The notes under the pieces are model-generated. The model searched no databases, was not told where the DNA came from, and saw only the letters and a program-made list of their open reading frames with translations. From Dyella humicola (GTDB lineage Bacteria > Pseudomonadota > Gammaproteobacteria > Xanthomonadales > Rhodanobacteraceae), in assembly GCF_026283945.1 (NCBI RefSeq), contig NZ_JAPDPC010000001.1:3224001-3288000 (forward strand): a stretch of 64,000 nt of DNA, given 5' to 3'. Positions 28,773 to 38,107 of this stretch are shown here, in pieces. Position 1 is the first letter of the stretch; every line of letters begins with the position of its first letter. The translations under genes were made by a program, and so were the position numbers.

Positions 28773-28941
28773 GGGCAAGTCCTGGGCAGCGCGATACGCT
28801 GACTTTCAAAGCGAATAAAGCCCCGGACCCTGCCAGTCCTCGTCGCCACCTGCAATCACCCTAAGCTCACTTTATAGGCGCCCTCTGCTGCCTCCTTACG
28901 GCCGTTGCTTGCGGTAATCTGCTGCGTCAGGGGGATTCACT

Positions 28942-29508
28942 ATGAAACGACTGTTCACGCGTGCGCTGGTTTTGCTTGCGCTGTCGCTCGCTTCGGCGGC
29001 CTACGCCAAGCCGACCGAGGGCGACGTGGCGCCGGATTATCTCGGCCATGACCGCCACGGCAACGACGTGCGGGTAAGCGCGCTGCACGGCAAGGTCGTC
29101 ATTGTCAGCTTCTGGGCATCCTGGTGCGGCTATTGCCTGAAGGAAATGCCGATACTGGCGGCCATCCAGAAGAAGATGGGCACGGCGGATCTGCAGGTCG
29201 TGGGCGTCAATCACGACGACGATCGGGACACGTTCACCAAGATTCAGCGTCGCTGGAAGGATCTGGACGTGATCCTTACCTACGAGGCCGGCGACAACCG
29301 CATCTCCAAGCCCTACGGCGTCAACGGTCTGCCGTATATGGTGATGATCGGCCGTGACGGACGCATTGCTCACATCCACGTGGGCTACGGCGAAGACATG
29401 CTCGACGACATGCTCGGCGAGATCCAGGATTTGATCGATGCCCCCGCGCCCTCGGCCGCCACGCCAGCGGCTCCCATGACTGCCGCCGCAACGTCGCAAG
29501 CCCCATAG
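28942..29508 (+). CDS. TlpA/ResA-like periplasmic thiol-disulfide protein
   Basis: 188 residues. A signal peptide is cleaved after about residue 22 (SAAYA/KP). A thioredoxin-fold domain of the TlpA/ResA/AhpC-TSA type follows, with the redox motif WASWCGYC (Cys62, Cys65) and the cis-Pro loop NGLPYMVMIG. Relatives reduce disulphides for cytochrome c maturation or handle peroxide and protein thiols. Here the partner is not evident, although c-type cytochromes and DsbB occur elsewhere in the window. The tail is Ala/Pro-rich. A GGGGGA ribosome site precedes ATG 28942. Confidence 0.93.
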   Translation: MKRLFTRALVLLALSLASAAYAKPTEGDVAPDYLGHDRHGNDVRVSALHGKVVIVSFWASWCGYCLKEMPILAAIQKKMGTADLQVVGVNHDDDRDTFTKIQRRWKDLDVILTYEAGDNRISKPYGVNGLPYMVMIGRDGRIAHIHVGYGEDMLDDMLGEIQDLIDAPAPSAATPAAPMTAAATSQAP

Positions 29509-29597
29509 CTGGCCGAATGGCGGCGTGTGCACCGATGTCAATTCTTGCCCACCCCGGCCAGCAACGCTAGGCTGAGCATCCTTTCTGCGTGCGCGCC

Positions 29598-32500
29598 ATG
29601 TCCGTCCGCTTCGCTCACCTTCATTTGCACAGCGAATACTCGCTGGTCGATTCGACCATCCGCATCAAGGCGCTGGTCGAGGCCTGCGTGCGCGAGGGTG
29701 TACCTGCGGTAGCGCTCACCGACGACAGCAACATGTTCGCGCTGGTGAAGTTCTATAAGGCGTGCAGCGCCGCCGGCATCAAACCGATCGGTGGCTGCGA
29801 CCTGTGGGTCAGCGCACCGGATGATCCGCGACCCTGGCGTCTCACCCTGCTGTGCCAGAATCGCGAGGGTTATCTCAACCTGTCGCGTCTGGTCTCACGC
29901 GCCTGGCGCGAAGGCCAGCAGAGTGGCCGCGCACTGATCGACGCCGCCTGGCTGACCCCCGCGGCCACGCACGGCCTGATCGCCCTGCTCGGACGCGAGA
30001 GCGAGGCCGGTCGTATGGCGGTCAATCAGGGCGTGACGGCGGTGGCTGCGCGCTTGCGCCCGTTTGCCACGCAAATGGCCGACCGCCTCTACCTGGAACT
30101 GACCCGCTGCGGCCGCGACGGCGAGGAAAACTGGAACATCGCCGCCCTGGCCCTGGCCGCCGAGCTGGATTTGCCGGTCGTCGCCAGCAACGACGTGCGC
30201 TTTCTCAAGCAGGATGATTTCGAAGCCCACGAAGCGCGCGTGTGCATCAACCAGGGCCGCGTGCTGGCCGATCCCAAGCGCCCTCGCGACTACAGCGATC
30301 AGCAATACGTCAAAACGCCAGGCGAGATGGAGGCGCTGTTCGCGGATATTCCGGAGGCGCTGGAAAACACCATCGAGCTGGCCAAGCGCTGCACGCTGGA
30401 ACTCAGCTTCGGCACCTACTACCTGCCCGACTTCCCGGTGCCGGAAGGCCACGACCTGGCCAGCTATATCCGCGAGATTTCGCGCGAGGGCCTGAAGGAG
30501 CGTCTCACGGTTGCGCCCCTGGCCGCCGGACGCACGCTGGCCGACTACGAAGCGCGACTGGAACGCGAGCTGGACGTCATCATCAAGATGGGCTTCCCCG
30601 GCTACTTCCTGATCGTGGCGGACTTCATCAACTGGGGTAAGCAGAACGGCATCCCGGTTGGTCCGGGCCGTGGTTCGGGTGCGGGTTCGCTGGTCGCCTG
30701 GGTACTGAAGATCACCGACCTCGATCCGTTGCAGTTCGAGTTGCTGTTCGAGCGCTTCCTCAATCCCGAACGCGTGTCGATGCCCGACTTCGACATCGAC
30801 TTCTGCATGGATCGCCGCGACGAGGTGATCGACTACGTCGCGCGCAAGTATGGCCGCGACCACGTCAGCCAGATCATCACCTACGGTTCGATGGCGGCGA
30901 AGGCCGTGTTGCGCGACTCCGGCCGCGTGCTCGGCATGGGTTACAACCAGGTCGACCGCATCGCCAAGCTGATCCCGGCGCGGCCACTGGATCTCACCTT
31001 GTCGTGCGCGTTGGGCCGCTCGGAGAAGGCCAAGAAAGAACCCGATCGGGTGGTCAAGGAATTCTGCGAGCTGTACGAGCAGGACGAGGAAGCGAAAACG
31101 CTGATCGACCTCGCACTCAAACTTGAGAGCCTCACCCGCAACGCCGGCAAGCACGCCGGCGGCGTGGTGATCGCACCGACCCCGCTCACCGATTTCGCCC
31201 CCCTGTACTGCGAAGCGGGCGGCGGCGGCGTGGTGACCCAGTACGACAAGGACGACGTGGAAGCCGTCGGCCTGGTGAAGTTCGACTTCCTCGGCCTGCG
31301 CACGCTGACCATCATCGATTGGGCGGTGAAGGCGATCAACGCGCGTCGCGAGAAGACCGGCGAGGCCGCACTCGACATCTCCGCCTTGCCGCTGGACGAT
31401 CCGGCGCCGTACGAGCTGTTGAAGAAAGCGCAGACGGTGGCGGTATTCCAGCTCGAATCCTCCGGCATGCAGCGCATGCTCAAGGACGCCAAGCCCGACC
31501 GATTCGAGGACATCATCGCGCTGGTGGCGCTGTACCGCCCCGGCCCGATGGACCTGATCCCCAGCTTCGTGGCGCGTAAGCACGGCCGCGAGCAAGTGGA
31601 ATACCCCGACCCCCGCGTCGAGCCGATCCTGAAAGAGACCTACGGCATCATGGTCTATCAGGAGCAGGTGATGCAGATGGCGCAGATCGTGGGCGGTTAT
31701 TCGCTCGGCGGCGCCGACCTGCTGCGTCGTGCGATGGGCAAGAAGAAACTCGAGGAAATGGCGAAGGAACGCGCCAAGTTCCGCGAGGGTGCCGCCAAGG
31801 ACGGCCTCAGCGGCGAAAAGGCCGATTCCATCTTCGACCTGATGGAAAAATTCGCCGGCTACGGCTTCAACAAATCGCACGCGGCCGCTTACGCACTGGT
31901 GTCGTATCAGACAGCATGGCTGAAGGCGCACTACCCGGCCGAGTTCATGGCCGCGACGATCTCGTCGGACATGGACAACACCGACAAGGCGGTGACCTTC
32001 ATCGCCGAGTCCGAGGCGATCGGCCTGAAGGTGCTGCCGCCGGATGTGAACGCCTCCGAATTCATGTTTGTCGCGGTCGAGCCCAAGGTGATGCGCTATG
32101 GCCTGGGCGCGATCAAGGGCGTGGGCCAAGGCGCCTGCGAGGCGATTGCGGACGAACGCAAGCGTGGCGGTGCGTACAAGGAGCTCACCGACTTCTGCCG
32201 CAGGGTCGATTCGACCAAGCTCAACCGCCGCGTACTGGAAGCCTTGATCCTGTCGGGCGCGCTCGACGCGCTCGCGCCTACGCGCGCCAGCCTGATGCTG
32301 CAACTGCCCAATGCCATGAAGGTGGCGGAGCAGCACCTGCGCGACAAGCAGTCCGGCCAGAACGATATGTTTGGCGCCTTCATGTCGGATAAAAGCGGGG
32401 TCAGCGCCGCTCCCGTCGTGCAGGTGGACCTGCCCACGGTGCCCGAATGGCCGCTAGAGCAGAAATTGCAGGGCGAGCGCGACACGCTCGGCCACTACCT

Positions 32501-33170
32501 GTCCGGCCATCCCACCGACCCCTGGAAGGACGAACTGGCCCAGCTATCGACCTGCCCACTCGGTGAAATCGCCGACCGTTACCAGCCACCCAAGCCGCGC
32601 AAGAATGACGACGGCGACAACAACCGCTTCCGCCGGGGCCCGGATACACCGTGGACGGTGGCCGGCATGGTCACCGCAGTGCGCAAGCGCGGCGAGAGCG
32701 ATGCCTTCGTACGACTGGAAGACGGCAGCGGCGTCATCGAGGTGAGCTTCTTCGGCGAGCTATACCAGCAGGTGGCGCCGCTACTCACCCGCGACCAGAT
32801 ACTGGTGGTGGAAGGCGGCCTGCGCATTGACGATTTCTCCGGTGGCGGCTTCGCCTTGCGCGCGCGCAACGCCCTGTCCCTGGGAGATGCCTGTCGCCGC
32901 TACGCGCGCTTATTGCGATTGAAGCTGAATGGGGTGGGCCCCAGCTTCATCGAGGATCTGCGCCGCACCCTGTCGGGTTATCGCGGCGGGCGCGCCAGCG
33001 TGGTCCTGTACGGCTACCACAACCAGGCCGCCCAGGCGGATCTCGAGCTGGGAGAGGAATGGCGCGTGGACGCCATCCCCGAACTCCTACGCGCCATCCG
33101 CGCGGTGCCGGGGGTCGAGGCGGCCAGGTTGCGCATTGTGAAGAACGACGACCGTCCACGCGGCGATTGA
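29598..33170 (+). CDS. dnaE: DNA polymerase III, alpha subunit
   Basis: 1190 residues from ATG 29598; a GTG three codons earlier is less likely. The replicative polymerase catalytic subunit. Order: PHP domain (HLHLHSEYS near residue 7), palm with catalytic PDFDIDF (Asp399, Asp401), thumb/fingers with GPGRGSGAGSLVAW and FNKSHAAAYALVSYQ, then helix-hairpin-helix, OB-fold (TPWTVAGMVTAVRKRGESDAF) and the C-terminal tau-binding region. In the PHP domain the usual TDH is TDD (Asp43), so PHP nuclease activity is probably lost, as in E. coli. It is followed by a hairpin and the separate accA promoter. Confidence 0.98.
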   Translation: MSVRFAHLHLHSEYSLVDSTIRIKALVEACVREGVPAVALTDDSNMFALVKFYKACSAAGIKPIGGCDLWVSAPDDPRPWRLTLLCQNREGYLNLSRLVSRAWREGQQSGRALIDAAWLTPAATHGLIALLGRESEAGRMAVNQGVTAVAARLRPFATQMADRLYLELTRCGRDGEENWNIAALALAAELDLPVVASNDVRFLKQDDFEAHEARVCINQGRVLADPKRPRDYSDQQYVKTPGEMEALFADIPEALENTIELAKRCTLELSFGTYYLPDFPVPEGHDLASYIREISREGLKERLTVAPLAAGRTLADYEARLERELDVIIKMGFPGYFLIVADFINWGKQNGIPVGPGRGSGAGSLVAWVLKITDLDPLQFELLFERFLNPERVSMPDFDIDFCMDRRDEVIDYVARKYGRDHVSQIITYGSMAAKAVLRDSGRVLGMGYNQVDRIAKLIPARPLDLTLSCALGRSEKAKKEPDRVVKEFCELYEQDEEAKTLIDLALKLESLTRNAGKHAGGVVIAPTPLTDFAPLYCEAGGGGVVTQYDKDDVEAVGLVKFDFLGLRTLTIIDWAVKAINARREKTGEAALDISALPLDDPAPYELLKKAQTVAVFQLESSGMQRMLKDAKPDRFEDIIALVALYRPGPMDLIPSFVARKHGREQVEYPDPRVEPILKETYGIMVYQEQVMQMAQIVGGYSLGGADLLRRAMGKKKLEEMAKERAKFREGAAKDGLSGEKADSIFDLMEKFAGYGFNKSHAAAYALVSYQTAWLKAHYPAEFMAATISSDMDNTDKAVTFIAESEAIGLKVLPPDVNASEFMFVAVEPKVMRYGLGAIKGVGQGACEAIADERKRGGAYKELTDFCRRVDSTKLNRRVLEALILSGALDALAPTRASLMLQLPNAMKVAEQHLRDKQSGQNDMFGAFMSDKSGVSAAPVVQVDLPTVPEWPLEQKLQGERDTLGHYLSGHPTDPWKDELAQLSTCPLGEIADRYQPPKPRKNDDGDNNRFRRGPDTPWTVAGMVTAVRKRGESDAFVRLEDGSGVIEVSFFGELYQQVAPLLTRDQILVVEGGLRIDDFSGGGFALRARNALSLGDACRRYARLLRLKLNGVGPSFIEDLRRTLSGYRGGRASVVLYGYHNQAAQADLELGEEWRVDAIPELLRAIRAVPGVEAARLRIVKNDDRPRGD

Positions 33171-33191
33171 CCTCTCGTCAACCCGATCTAC

Positions 33192-33229
33192 CTCACCGTC
33201 ATCCCGGCAGCAGCCGGCATGACGGTGAG
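33192..33229. repeat. CACCGTCATCCC-type hairpin repeat after dnaE
   Basis: CTCACCGTCATCCCGGC (33192-33208), loop AGCA, GCCGGCATGACGGTGAG (33213-33229): a 17-bp stem with one mismatch. The same CACCGTCATCCC word starts the hairpin at 41886. It is a dispersed intergenic repeat that may stabilise or end dnaE mRNA. Confidence 0.75.
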
Positions 33230-33248
33230 GGTGCCCCATACGCCCCCG

Positions 33249-33278
33249 TTCCCGTCTTTTTTCGCGGATCGGTATACT
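33249..33278 (+). promoter_or_regulatory. Probable accA promoter
   Basis: -10 TATACT (33273-33278) with a weak -35 TTCCCG (33249-33254) at 18 bp. It lies 30 bp before ATG 33309 and downstream of the dnaE hairpin. Confidence 0.5.
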
Positions 33279-33308
33279 GCTCCGCTTCCGTGTTACGAAT
33301 TGCACCGA

Positions 33309-34265
33309 ATGAACCCTAACTTCCTCGATTTCGAACAACCCATCGCCGAGCTGGACGCGAAGATTGAAGAGCTTCGCCATGCCAGTCATGGGCAGGCGTT
33401 CAATATCGATGAGGAAGTCGGCCGCCTGCGCGAGAAGCTGAAGCTCAAGACCAACGAGATCTTCCGCAACCTCACGCCCTGGCAGGTGACCAAGCTGTCG
33501 CGCCATCCGGCGCGCCCGTACACGCTGGACTACATCAGCGTGATCTGCGAGGAATTCCACGAGTTGGCCGGCGACCGCGCCTATGCGGACGACGCCGCCA
33601 TCGTGGGCGGCCTGGGTCGTATCAATGGCCGCCCGGTGATGATCATCGGCCACCAGAAGGCGCGCGACACCAAGGGCAAGGTACGCCGCAATTTCGGCAT
33701 GCCGCGCCCCGAGGGTTACCGGAAGGCGCTGCGCCTGATGAAGATGGCCGAGCGCTTCGGCCTGCCCCTGCTGACCCTGATCGACACCCCCGGCGCCTAT
33801 CCTGGCGTCGGTGCCGAGGAGCGCGGCCAGAGTGAGGCTATCGCCCGCAATCTGCTGGAAATGGCCGACCTGCGCACGCCCATCATCTGCACCGTGATCG
33901 GTGAAGGCGGCTCGGGCGGCGCGCTGGCCATCGGCGTGGGCGACCGCACCGTGATGTTGCAGTACTCCACTTATTCGGTGATCTCGCCGGAAGGTTGCGC
34001 CTCCATCCTGTGGAAGAGCGCCGACAAGGCGAAGGACGCCGCCGAGGCGCTGGGCCTTACTGCGCCGCGTCTGCTTGAGCTGGGTCTGATCGACAAGCTG
34101 GTGCGCGAACCGCTGGGCGGCGCCCATCGCAACCCGCATTCGATGGCCGTGCGCCTCAAGGCCGTGCTGCTGAACCAGCTTGACGAGTTGGAAGCGCTGC
34201 CGATGAAGGACCTGCTCGAGCTGCGCTACAAGCGCTTGCGTGGCTACGGCGCTTACCAGGAGTAA
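33309..34265 (+). CDS. accA: Acetyl-CoA carboxylase carboxyltransferase, alpha subunit
   Basis: 318 residues from ATG 33309; the longer frame from 33219 would cover the promoter. With AccD it transfers carboxyl from biotin to acetyl-CoA to make malonyl-CoA for fatty-acid synthesis. Landmarks: [88 protein letters not shown] and [11 protein letters not shown]. dnaE-accA order is conserved in gammaproteobacteria. Confidence 0.98.
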   Translation: MNPNFLDFEQPIAELDAKIEELRHASHGQAFNIDEEVGRLREKLKLKTNEIFRNLTPWQVTKLSRHPARPYTLDYISVICEEFHELAGDRAYADDAAIVGGLGRINGRPVMIIGHQKARDTKGKVRRNFGMPRPEGYRKALRLMKMAERFGLPLLTLIDTPGAYPGVGAEERGQSEAIARNLLEMADLRTPIICTVIGEGGSGGALAIGVGDRTVMLQYSTYSVISPEGCASILWKSADKAKDAAEALGLTAPRLLELGLIDKLVREPLGGAHRNPHSMAVRLKAVLLNQLDELEALPMKDLLELRYKRLRGYGAYQE

Positions 34266-34271
34266 GCCGCC

Positions 34272-34667
34272 ATGGCCGGGGTGCGCGCGCTGGACCATGT
34301 GAACCTGCGTGCACCTGCCGCACTGATCGAGCGGTTGCGCCGCTTCTATATCGACATCGTGGGCCTGCAGGAAGGCCCTCGGCCCTCGTTTCGCTCCGGT
34401 TCGCGCGGCCATTGGCTGTATGCCGGCGAACAGCCGCTGATGCATCTGAGCATTTCCGGCGATGGCGACGGCCCACCACAGCGCACTGGCTGGCTTTCGC
34501 ATGTCGCGTTCGCCTGTGACGACCTGGCGGCCGCCCGTGCACGGCTCGACGCCGCCCATATTCCCTACCAAGTCGACATCGTCGACTCCCGGGGCCAGGT
34601 GCAGCTGTTTCTTACCGATCCCGCGGGTGTTGGGGTGGAGCTGAATTTCCAGGTCGACAAACGCTGA
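34272..34667 (+). CDS. VOC (glyoxalase/dioxygenase) superfamily protein
   Basis: 131 residues, starting 6 bp after accA. Two betaalphabetabetabeta modules of the vicinal oxygen chelate fold: ALDHVNLRAPAALIERLRRF opens with the metal-type His (LDHV). WLSHVAFACDDL and the final DPAGVGVELNFQ supply further candidate ligands (His, Glu). The size fits single-domain glyoxalase I-like or fosfomycin-resistance-like enzymes, but the substrate cannot be assigned. Spacing suggests it is transcribed with accA. Confidence 0.88.
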   Translation: MAGVRALDHVNLRAPAALIERLRRFYIDIVGLQEGPRPSFRSGSRGHWLYAGEQPLMHLSISGDGDGPPQRTGWLSHVAFACDDLAAARARLDAAHIPYQVDIVDSRGQVQLFLTDPAGVGVELNFQVDKR

Positions 34668-34717
34668 TCACATTCGCAGCGTTACCATCGGCGCACCCTC
34701 GCCAGGAAATCGCGTTC

Positions 34718-35473
34718 ATGGCCCACGAGCATGCCACCAAGCTTGCCGTTCTCATCGACGCCGACAATGCCCAGCCGGCCATTGCCGAAGCGCTGCTGGC
34801 CGAGGTCGCCAAGTACGGCACCGCCCACGTCAAGCGCGCCTTTGGCGACTGGACCAGCACGCACCTAAAGGGCTGGAAAGAGCAGCTGTTGAAGCAGTCC
34901 ATCCAGCCGATCCAGCAATTCGGCTATACCAGCGGCAAGAACGCCACCGACTCGGCGATGATCATCGATGCGATGGACCTGCTGTATTCGGGACGCTTTG
35001 ACGGCTTCTGCATCGTCTCCAGCGACAGCGACTTCACCCGGCTGGCGGCGCGCATCCGTGAATCGGGCTTGATCGTCTACGGCTTTGGTGAGCGCAAGAC
35101 ACCCGACCCGTTCGTGGCCGCCTGCGACAAGTTCATCTACACCGATATCCTGGTCGCCAAGCCGGACGAGGAACAGCCGCTCAAGCCGCGCACGGCCGCA
35201 CAACTCAAGCAGGACACGGTCCTGGTCAACCTGCTGCGCAATGCGCTGGAAGCTGCGTCCGACGACGATGGCTGGGCGGCCCTGGGCGGCGTAGGTTCGA
35301 TCATGACCAAGCAGCGCCCCAATTTCGATGCGCGCACCTACGGCTACAACAAGCTGAGCGAGCTGATCAAGGCGACCACCTTGTTCGACATCGATCGTCG
35401 CAGTACCGGCGAGGGACGGCCGAAGGTGATCTACGTGCGCAACAAGACCAAGAAATCGCCGAATGGTGAGTAA
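34718..35473 (+). CDS. NYN-domain/OST-HTH (LabA/DUF88-like) protein
   Basis: 251 residues. Residues about 8-150 form a NYN domain of the PIN-like nuclease fold: LAVLIDADNAQP (Asp14, Asp16), TDSAMIIDAMDLL and FCIVSSDSDFTRLAARIRESG carry the acidic metal site. Residues about 165-245 match an OST-HTH/LOTUS RNA-binding domain (LLRNALEAA...YGYNKLSELIKATTLFDID). The architecture suggests an RNA nuclease or RNA-guided regulator, but no bacterial target is established to my knowledge. Its end overlaps tilS by 11 bp, so the two are probably coupled. Confidence 0.9.
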   Translation: MAHEHATKLAVLIDADNAQPAIAEALLAEVAKYGTAHVKRAFGDWTSTHLKGWKEQLLKQSIQPIQQFGYTSGKNATDSAMIIDAMDLLYSGRFDGFCIVSSDSDFTRLAARIRESGLIVYGFGERKTPDPFVAACDKFIYTDILVAKPDEEQPLKPRTAAQLKQDTVLVNLLRNALEAASDDDGWAALGGVGSIMTKQRPNFDARTYGYNKLSELIKATTLFDIDRRSTGEGRPKVIYVRNKTKKSPNGE

Positions 35474-36761
35474 GCTGATCGAGATCCTGCAACAGGCGCT
35501 GCGCCGGCAACCGCAAGGAGGGTTGTGCGTGGCGTACAGCGGCGGCCCGGATTCCACCGCCCTGCTGCACGCGCTCGCCCAGCTTCCCGAAGCCCATGCG
35601 CGCGGCCTGCGCGCCTTGCATATCGACCACGGCCTGCATCCCGACAGTCGACAATGGTCGGAACACTGCCGGCAACTGGCCAAGGAGTGGGGCGTGCCAT
35701 GTCTGGTGTTGCGCGTAGAGGTCGATCACGCCCAAGGCTATGGGCTGGAAGCCGCGGCGCGCGATGCGCGCTATCGCGCATTCGCCATGTCGTTGACCCG
35801 TGACGAGCATCTGCTGCTGGGCCATCATCGCGACGACCAAGCCGAAACCGTGCTGCTCAAACTGCTGCGCGGCGCCGGGCCGGAAGGCCTGGGCGGCATG
35901 CGTGAATCACGCGCGCTGGGACAGGGAAGCTTATGGCGCCCCCTGCTCGATGTACCCCGTCAGCTGTTGCGTGACTACGTCGACGCACACGAGCTTCCGT
36001 GCATCCACGACCCATCCAATGCCGACAGTCGCCTGTCGCGGAATTTTCTCCGCCACGAGATCCTGCCGCGGCTCAGCCAGCATTGGCCGCAGGCGGTGGA
36101 GTCCATCGCGCATAGCGCGCGCCTTAGCCGCTCTGCCACCGAGACCTTGGCGCGACACTGGCGTGCCGTTCAGGCGGACATGCTCGATAGCGTGACCGGC
36201 AGCCTGGATGCCGCCCGCTGGCTGGCATTGGCACCGGCCCTGCGCCATCCGCTGCTCGACGACTGGCTGCATGCACGCGGCCTGCCCGCACCAACCACGG
36301 CGCAACGCGAGCAGATCGAACGGCAATGCCTCGCTCGCGACGGCCAGCTGCCATGTGTTCGCTGGGCCGGTGCCGAGCTGCATATATGGAAAGGCCGGCT
36401 GTGGGCGCTACCGCCGCAGCGGCGTGTCGATCCGCATTGGCAGGCGTCCTGGCTAGGCGAACCCTTGGCCCTGCCCGATGGCGGGAGCCTGCTGCTGGAA
36501 GCACCTGCGCGACTTGAGCAGCCGTTGACGGTTCGACTGCGCCAGGGTGGTGAACACATCCGCCCCGCTGGTGACGCCCATACGCGAGAGCTACGCGACC
36601 TGTTCCAGCAGAGCAGCATGCCGCCCTGGCGCCGTGCTGCCTGCCCCTTGCTGTATGCCGGGGAGGAGTTGATTGGCGTGGGCGATCGCTGGCTGACAGA
36701 GCATGGTGCGACATTGTTTCTTGCTGCAGGCGCGGCCCCGCGCTGGCAGCCCGCCTCCTGA
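35463..36761 (+). CDS. tilS: tRNA(Ile)-lysidine synthase
   Basis: 432 residues, close to the E. coli length. It converts C34 of the CAU anticodon of a minor tRNA-Ile to lysidine, using ATP and lysine. The N-terminal ATP-pyrophosphatase P-loop is CVAYSGGPDSTALLHAL (Ser26-Ser31). HIDHGLHPDSRQWSEHC, LLGHHRDDQAETVLL and GGMRESRALGQGSLWRPLLD are typical. The C-terminal TilS domain ends TLFLAAGAAPRWQPAS. It starts inside the NYN gene. Confidence 0.97.
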   Translation: MVSKLIEILQQALRRQPQGGLCVAYSGGPDSTALLHALAQLPEAHARGLRALHIDHGLHPDSRQWSEHCRQLAKEWGVPCLVLRVEVDHAQGYGLEAAARDARYRAFAMSLTRDEHLLLGHHRDDQAETVLLKLLRGAGPEGLGGMRESRALGQGSLWRPLLDVPRQLLRDYVDAHELPCIHDPSNADSRLSRNFLRHEILPRLSQHWPQAVESIAHSARLSRSATETLARHWRAVQADMLDSVTGSLDAARWLALAPALRHPLLDDWLHARGLPAPTTAQREQIERQCLARDGQLPCVRWAGAELHIWKGRLWALPPQRRVDPHWQASWLGEPLALPDGGSLLLEAPARLEQPLTVRLRQGGEHIRPAGDAHTRELRDLFQQSSMPPWRRAACPLLYAGEELIGVGDRWLTEHGATLFLAAGAAPRWQPAS

Positions 36762-36875
36762 AGGCCGTTGAGCCTGTGCGGGCTGTCGCAACATGGCCAC
36801 CATTGCCGATGAAACGGCCGGGCAAGACCTCACGCACATTGATTCCGCACGCCCCCTGCGTTAGCTTTGCGGGCC

Positions 36876-37133
36876 ATGGCCAAGTCCGCTTCCGCTCCCG
36901 CCGCTCCGGCTCCCGCCGCTGACTTCGAACATTCGCTAGACGAGCTCGAACAGCTGGTTGCGCGTATGGAAGGCGGTGACCTTAGCCTGGACGAGTCCCT
37001 TTCCTCGTTCGAACGTGGCATCGGCCTCTATCGCCATTGCCAGCAGGCGCTGGAAACGGCCGAAATGCGCGTGCGCCTGCTGCTTGATCCCGATGCTCCC
37101 AACACCGCCGAACCGTTTGAACCCGAACTCTGA
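36876..37133 (+). CDS. xseB: Exodeoxyribonuclease VII small subunit
   Basis: 85 residues from ATG 36876; a TTG three codons upstream is unlikely. With XseA it forms exonuclease VII, which degrades single-stranded DNA. After an Ala/Pro-rich lead of about 18 residues the family core is clear: [40 protein letters not shown], then [14 protein letters not shown]. XseA is not in the window. Its last 17 bp overlap the ispA start, the usual xseB-ispA arrangement. Confidence 0.95.
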   Translation: MAKSASAPAAPAPAADFEHSLDELEQLVARMEGGDLSLDESLSSFERGIGLYRHCQQALETAEMRVRLLLDPDAPNTAEPFEPEL

Positions 37134-38016
37134 ACTCGGCCAGGCTCTCAAGTCGCTGATCGCGCGCGCCGACGAGGCGCTGACTCGCTCGCTGCCGCCG
37201 GAAGACAGCTCCCCAGTCGAACTTCACCGCGCCATGCGCTATGCCGTGCTTGGCGGCGGCAAACGGCTGCGTCCCCTACTGGTCTACGCCGCCGGTCATG
37301 CGTTCGGGGAAAGCAGCTCGCGGCTGGATGCCCCCGCCTGCGCCGTGGAACTGATCCACGCCTATTCGTTGGTACACGACGACCTGCCGGCCATGGACGA
37401 CGACGCCTTGCGCCGTGGACGTCCCACCTGCCATATCGTGTTCGGTGAAGCCATGGCGATTCTTGCCGGCGACGCGCTGCAGGCGCTGGCGTTCGAACTG
37501 CTGGCGCATGACGTGGACCAGGGTGTGTCGCCCACGCGTTACGTGGAAATGCTGCGCGTGCTCGGGCGCGCCTGCGGTGCCGAAGGGATGGCGGGCGGCC
37601 AGGCCCTGGATCTCGCGGCAGTCGGGCGCCGGCTTTCGCTGGACGAGCTGGAAAACATGCACGCCTGCAAGACCGGTGCGCTGATTCGCGCCTCGGTCCG
37701 CCTTGGGGCCCTGGCCTCTGAGGCGCCCGACGATGCGCTTGAGGCGCTCGATCGGTATGCGCACGCCGTGGGGCTTGCCTTCCAGGTACGCGACGACATT
37801 CTCGACGTGGAAGGCGAGTCGTCCGTGATTGGCAAGACCGCTGGCAAGGATGCCGCCGCCGACAAACCCACCTTTCCCTCGATCATTGGCATGGATGCAT
37901 CGCGCGAACACCTCGCACGACTGACCGCCGATGCGCTGGAAGCCATTGCGCCCCTGGGAGAACGCGGCGCACTGCTGGAAGAACTCGCCCGCTACGCCGC
38001 AGCACGTCAGCGCTGA
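37117..38016 (+). CDS. ispA: (2E,6E)-farnesyl diphosphate synthase
   Basis: 299 residues if started at TTG 37117, the same length as E. coli IspA. No ATG or GTG is available before the conserved ALLxGGKRLRP region ([11 protein letters not shown]), so TTG is preferred although the ribosome site is weak. It condenses IPP with DMAPP/GPP to farnesyl diphosphate, the substrate of UppS in this window. The first Asp-rich motif is DDLPAMDDD (Asp88-Asp94) and the second is DDILD (226-230). The usual downstream dxs is absent; a glycine-rich exported protein follows instead. Confidence 0.95.
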   Translation: MNPNSELGQALKSLIARADEALTRSLPPEDSSPVELHRAMRYAVLGGGKRLRPLLVYAAGHAFGESSSRLDAPACAVELIHAYSLVHDDLPAMDDDALRRGRPTCHIVFGEAMAILAGDALQALAFELLAHDVDQGVSPTRYVEMLRVLGRACGAEGMAGGQALDLAAVGRRLSLDELENMHACKTGALIRASVRLGALASEAPDDALEALDRYAHAVGLAFQVRDDILDVEGESSVIGKTAGKDAAADKPTFPSIIGMDASREHLARLTADALEAIAPLGERGALLEELARYAAARQR

Positions 38017-38107
38017 GCCTTACGGCCGCACGGCCCTTCGAGCCTTCGTCAACCTGACGGCGACTGAAACGTCTAGTGACAGATACCTCCGTTACCTGTC
38101 CCTCCCC

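Noticed and set aside
28390-28809. 139-codon alternative frame over the permease remnant
   Set aside because: The permease homology lies in another frame; this frame encodes Arg/Cys-rich nonsense.
29895-32336. 813-codon open frame antisense to dnaE
   Set aside because: A shadow of a highly conserved gene; composition typical of antisense GC-rich DNA.
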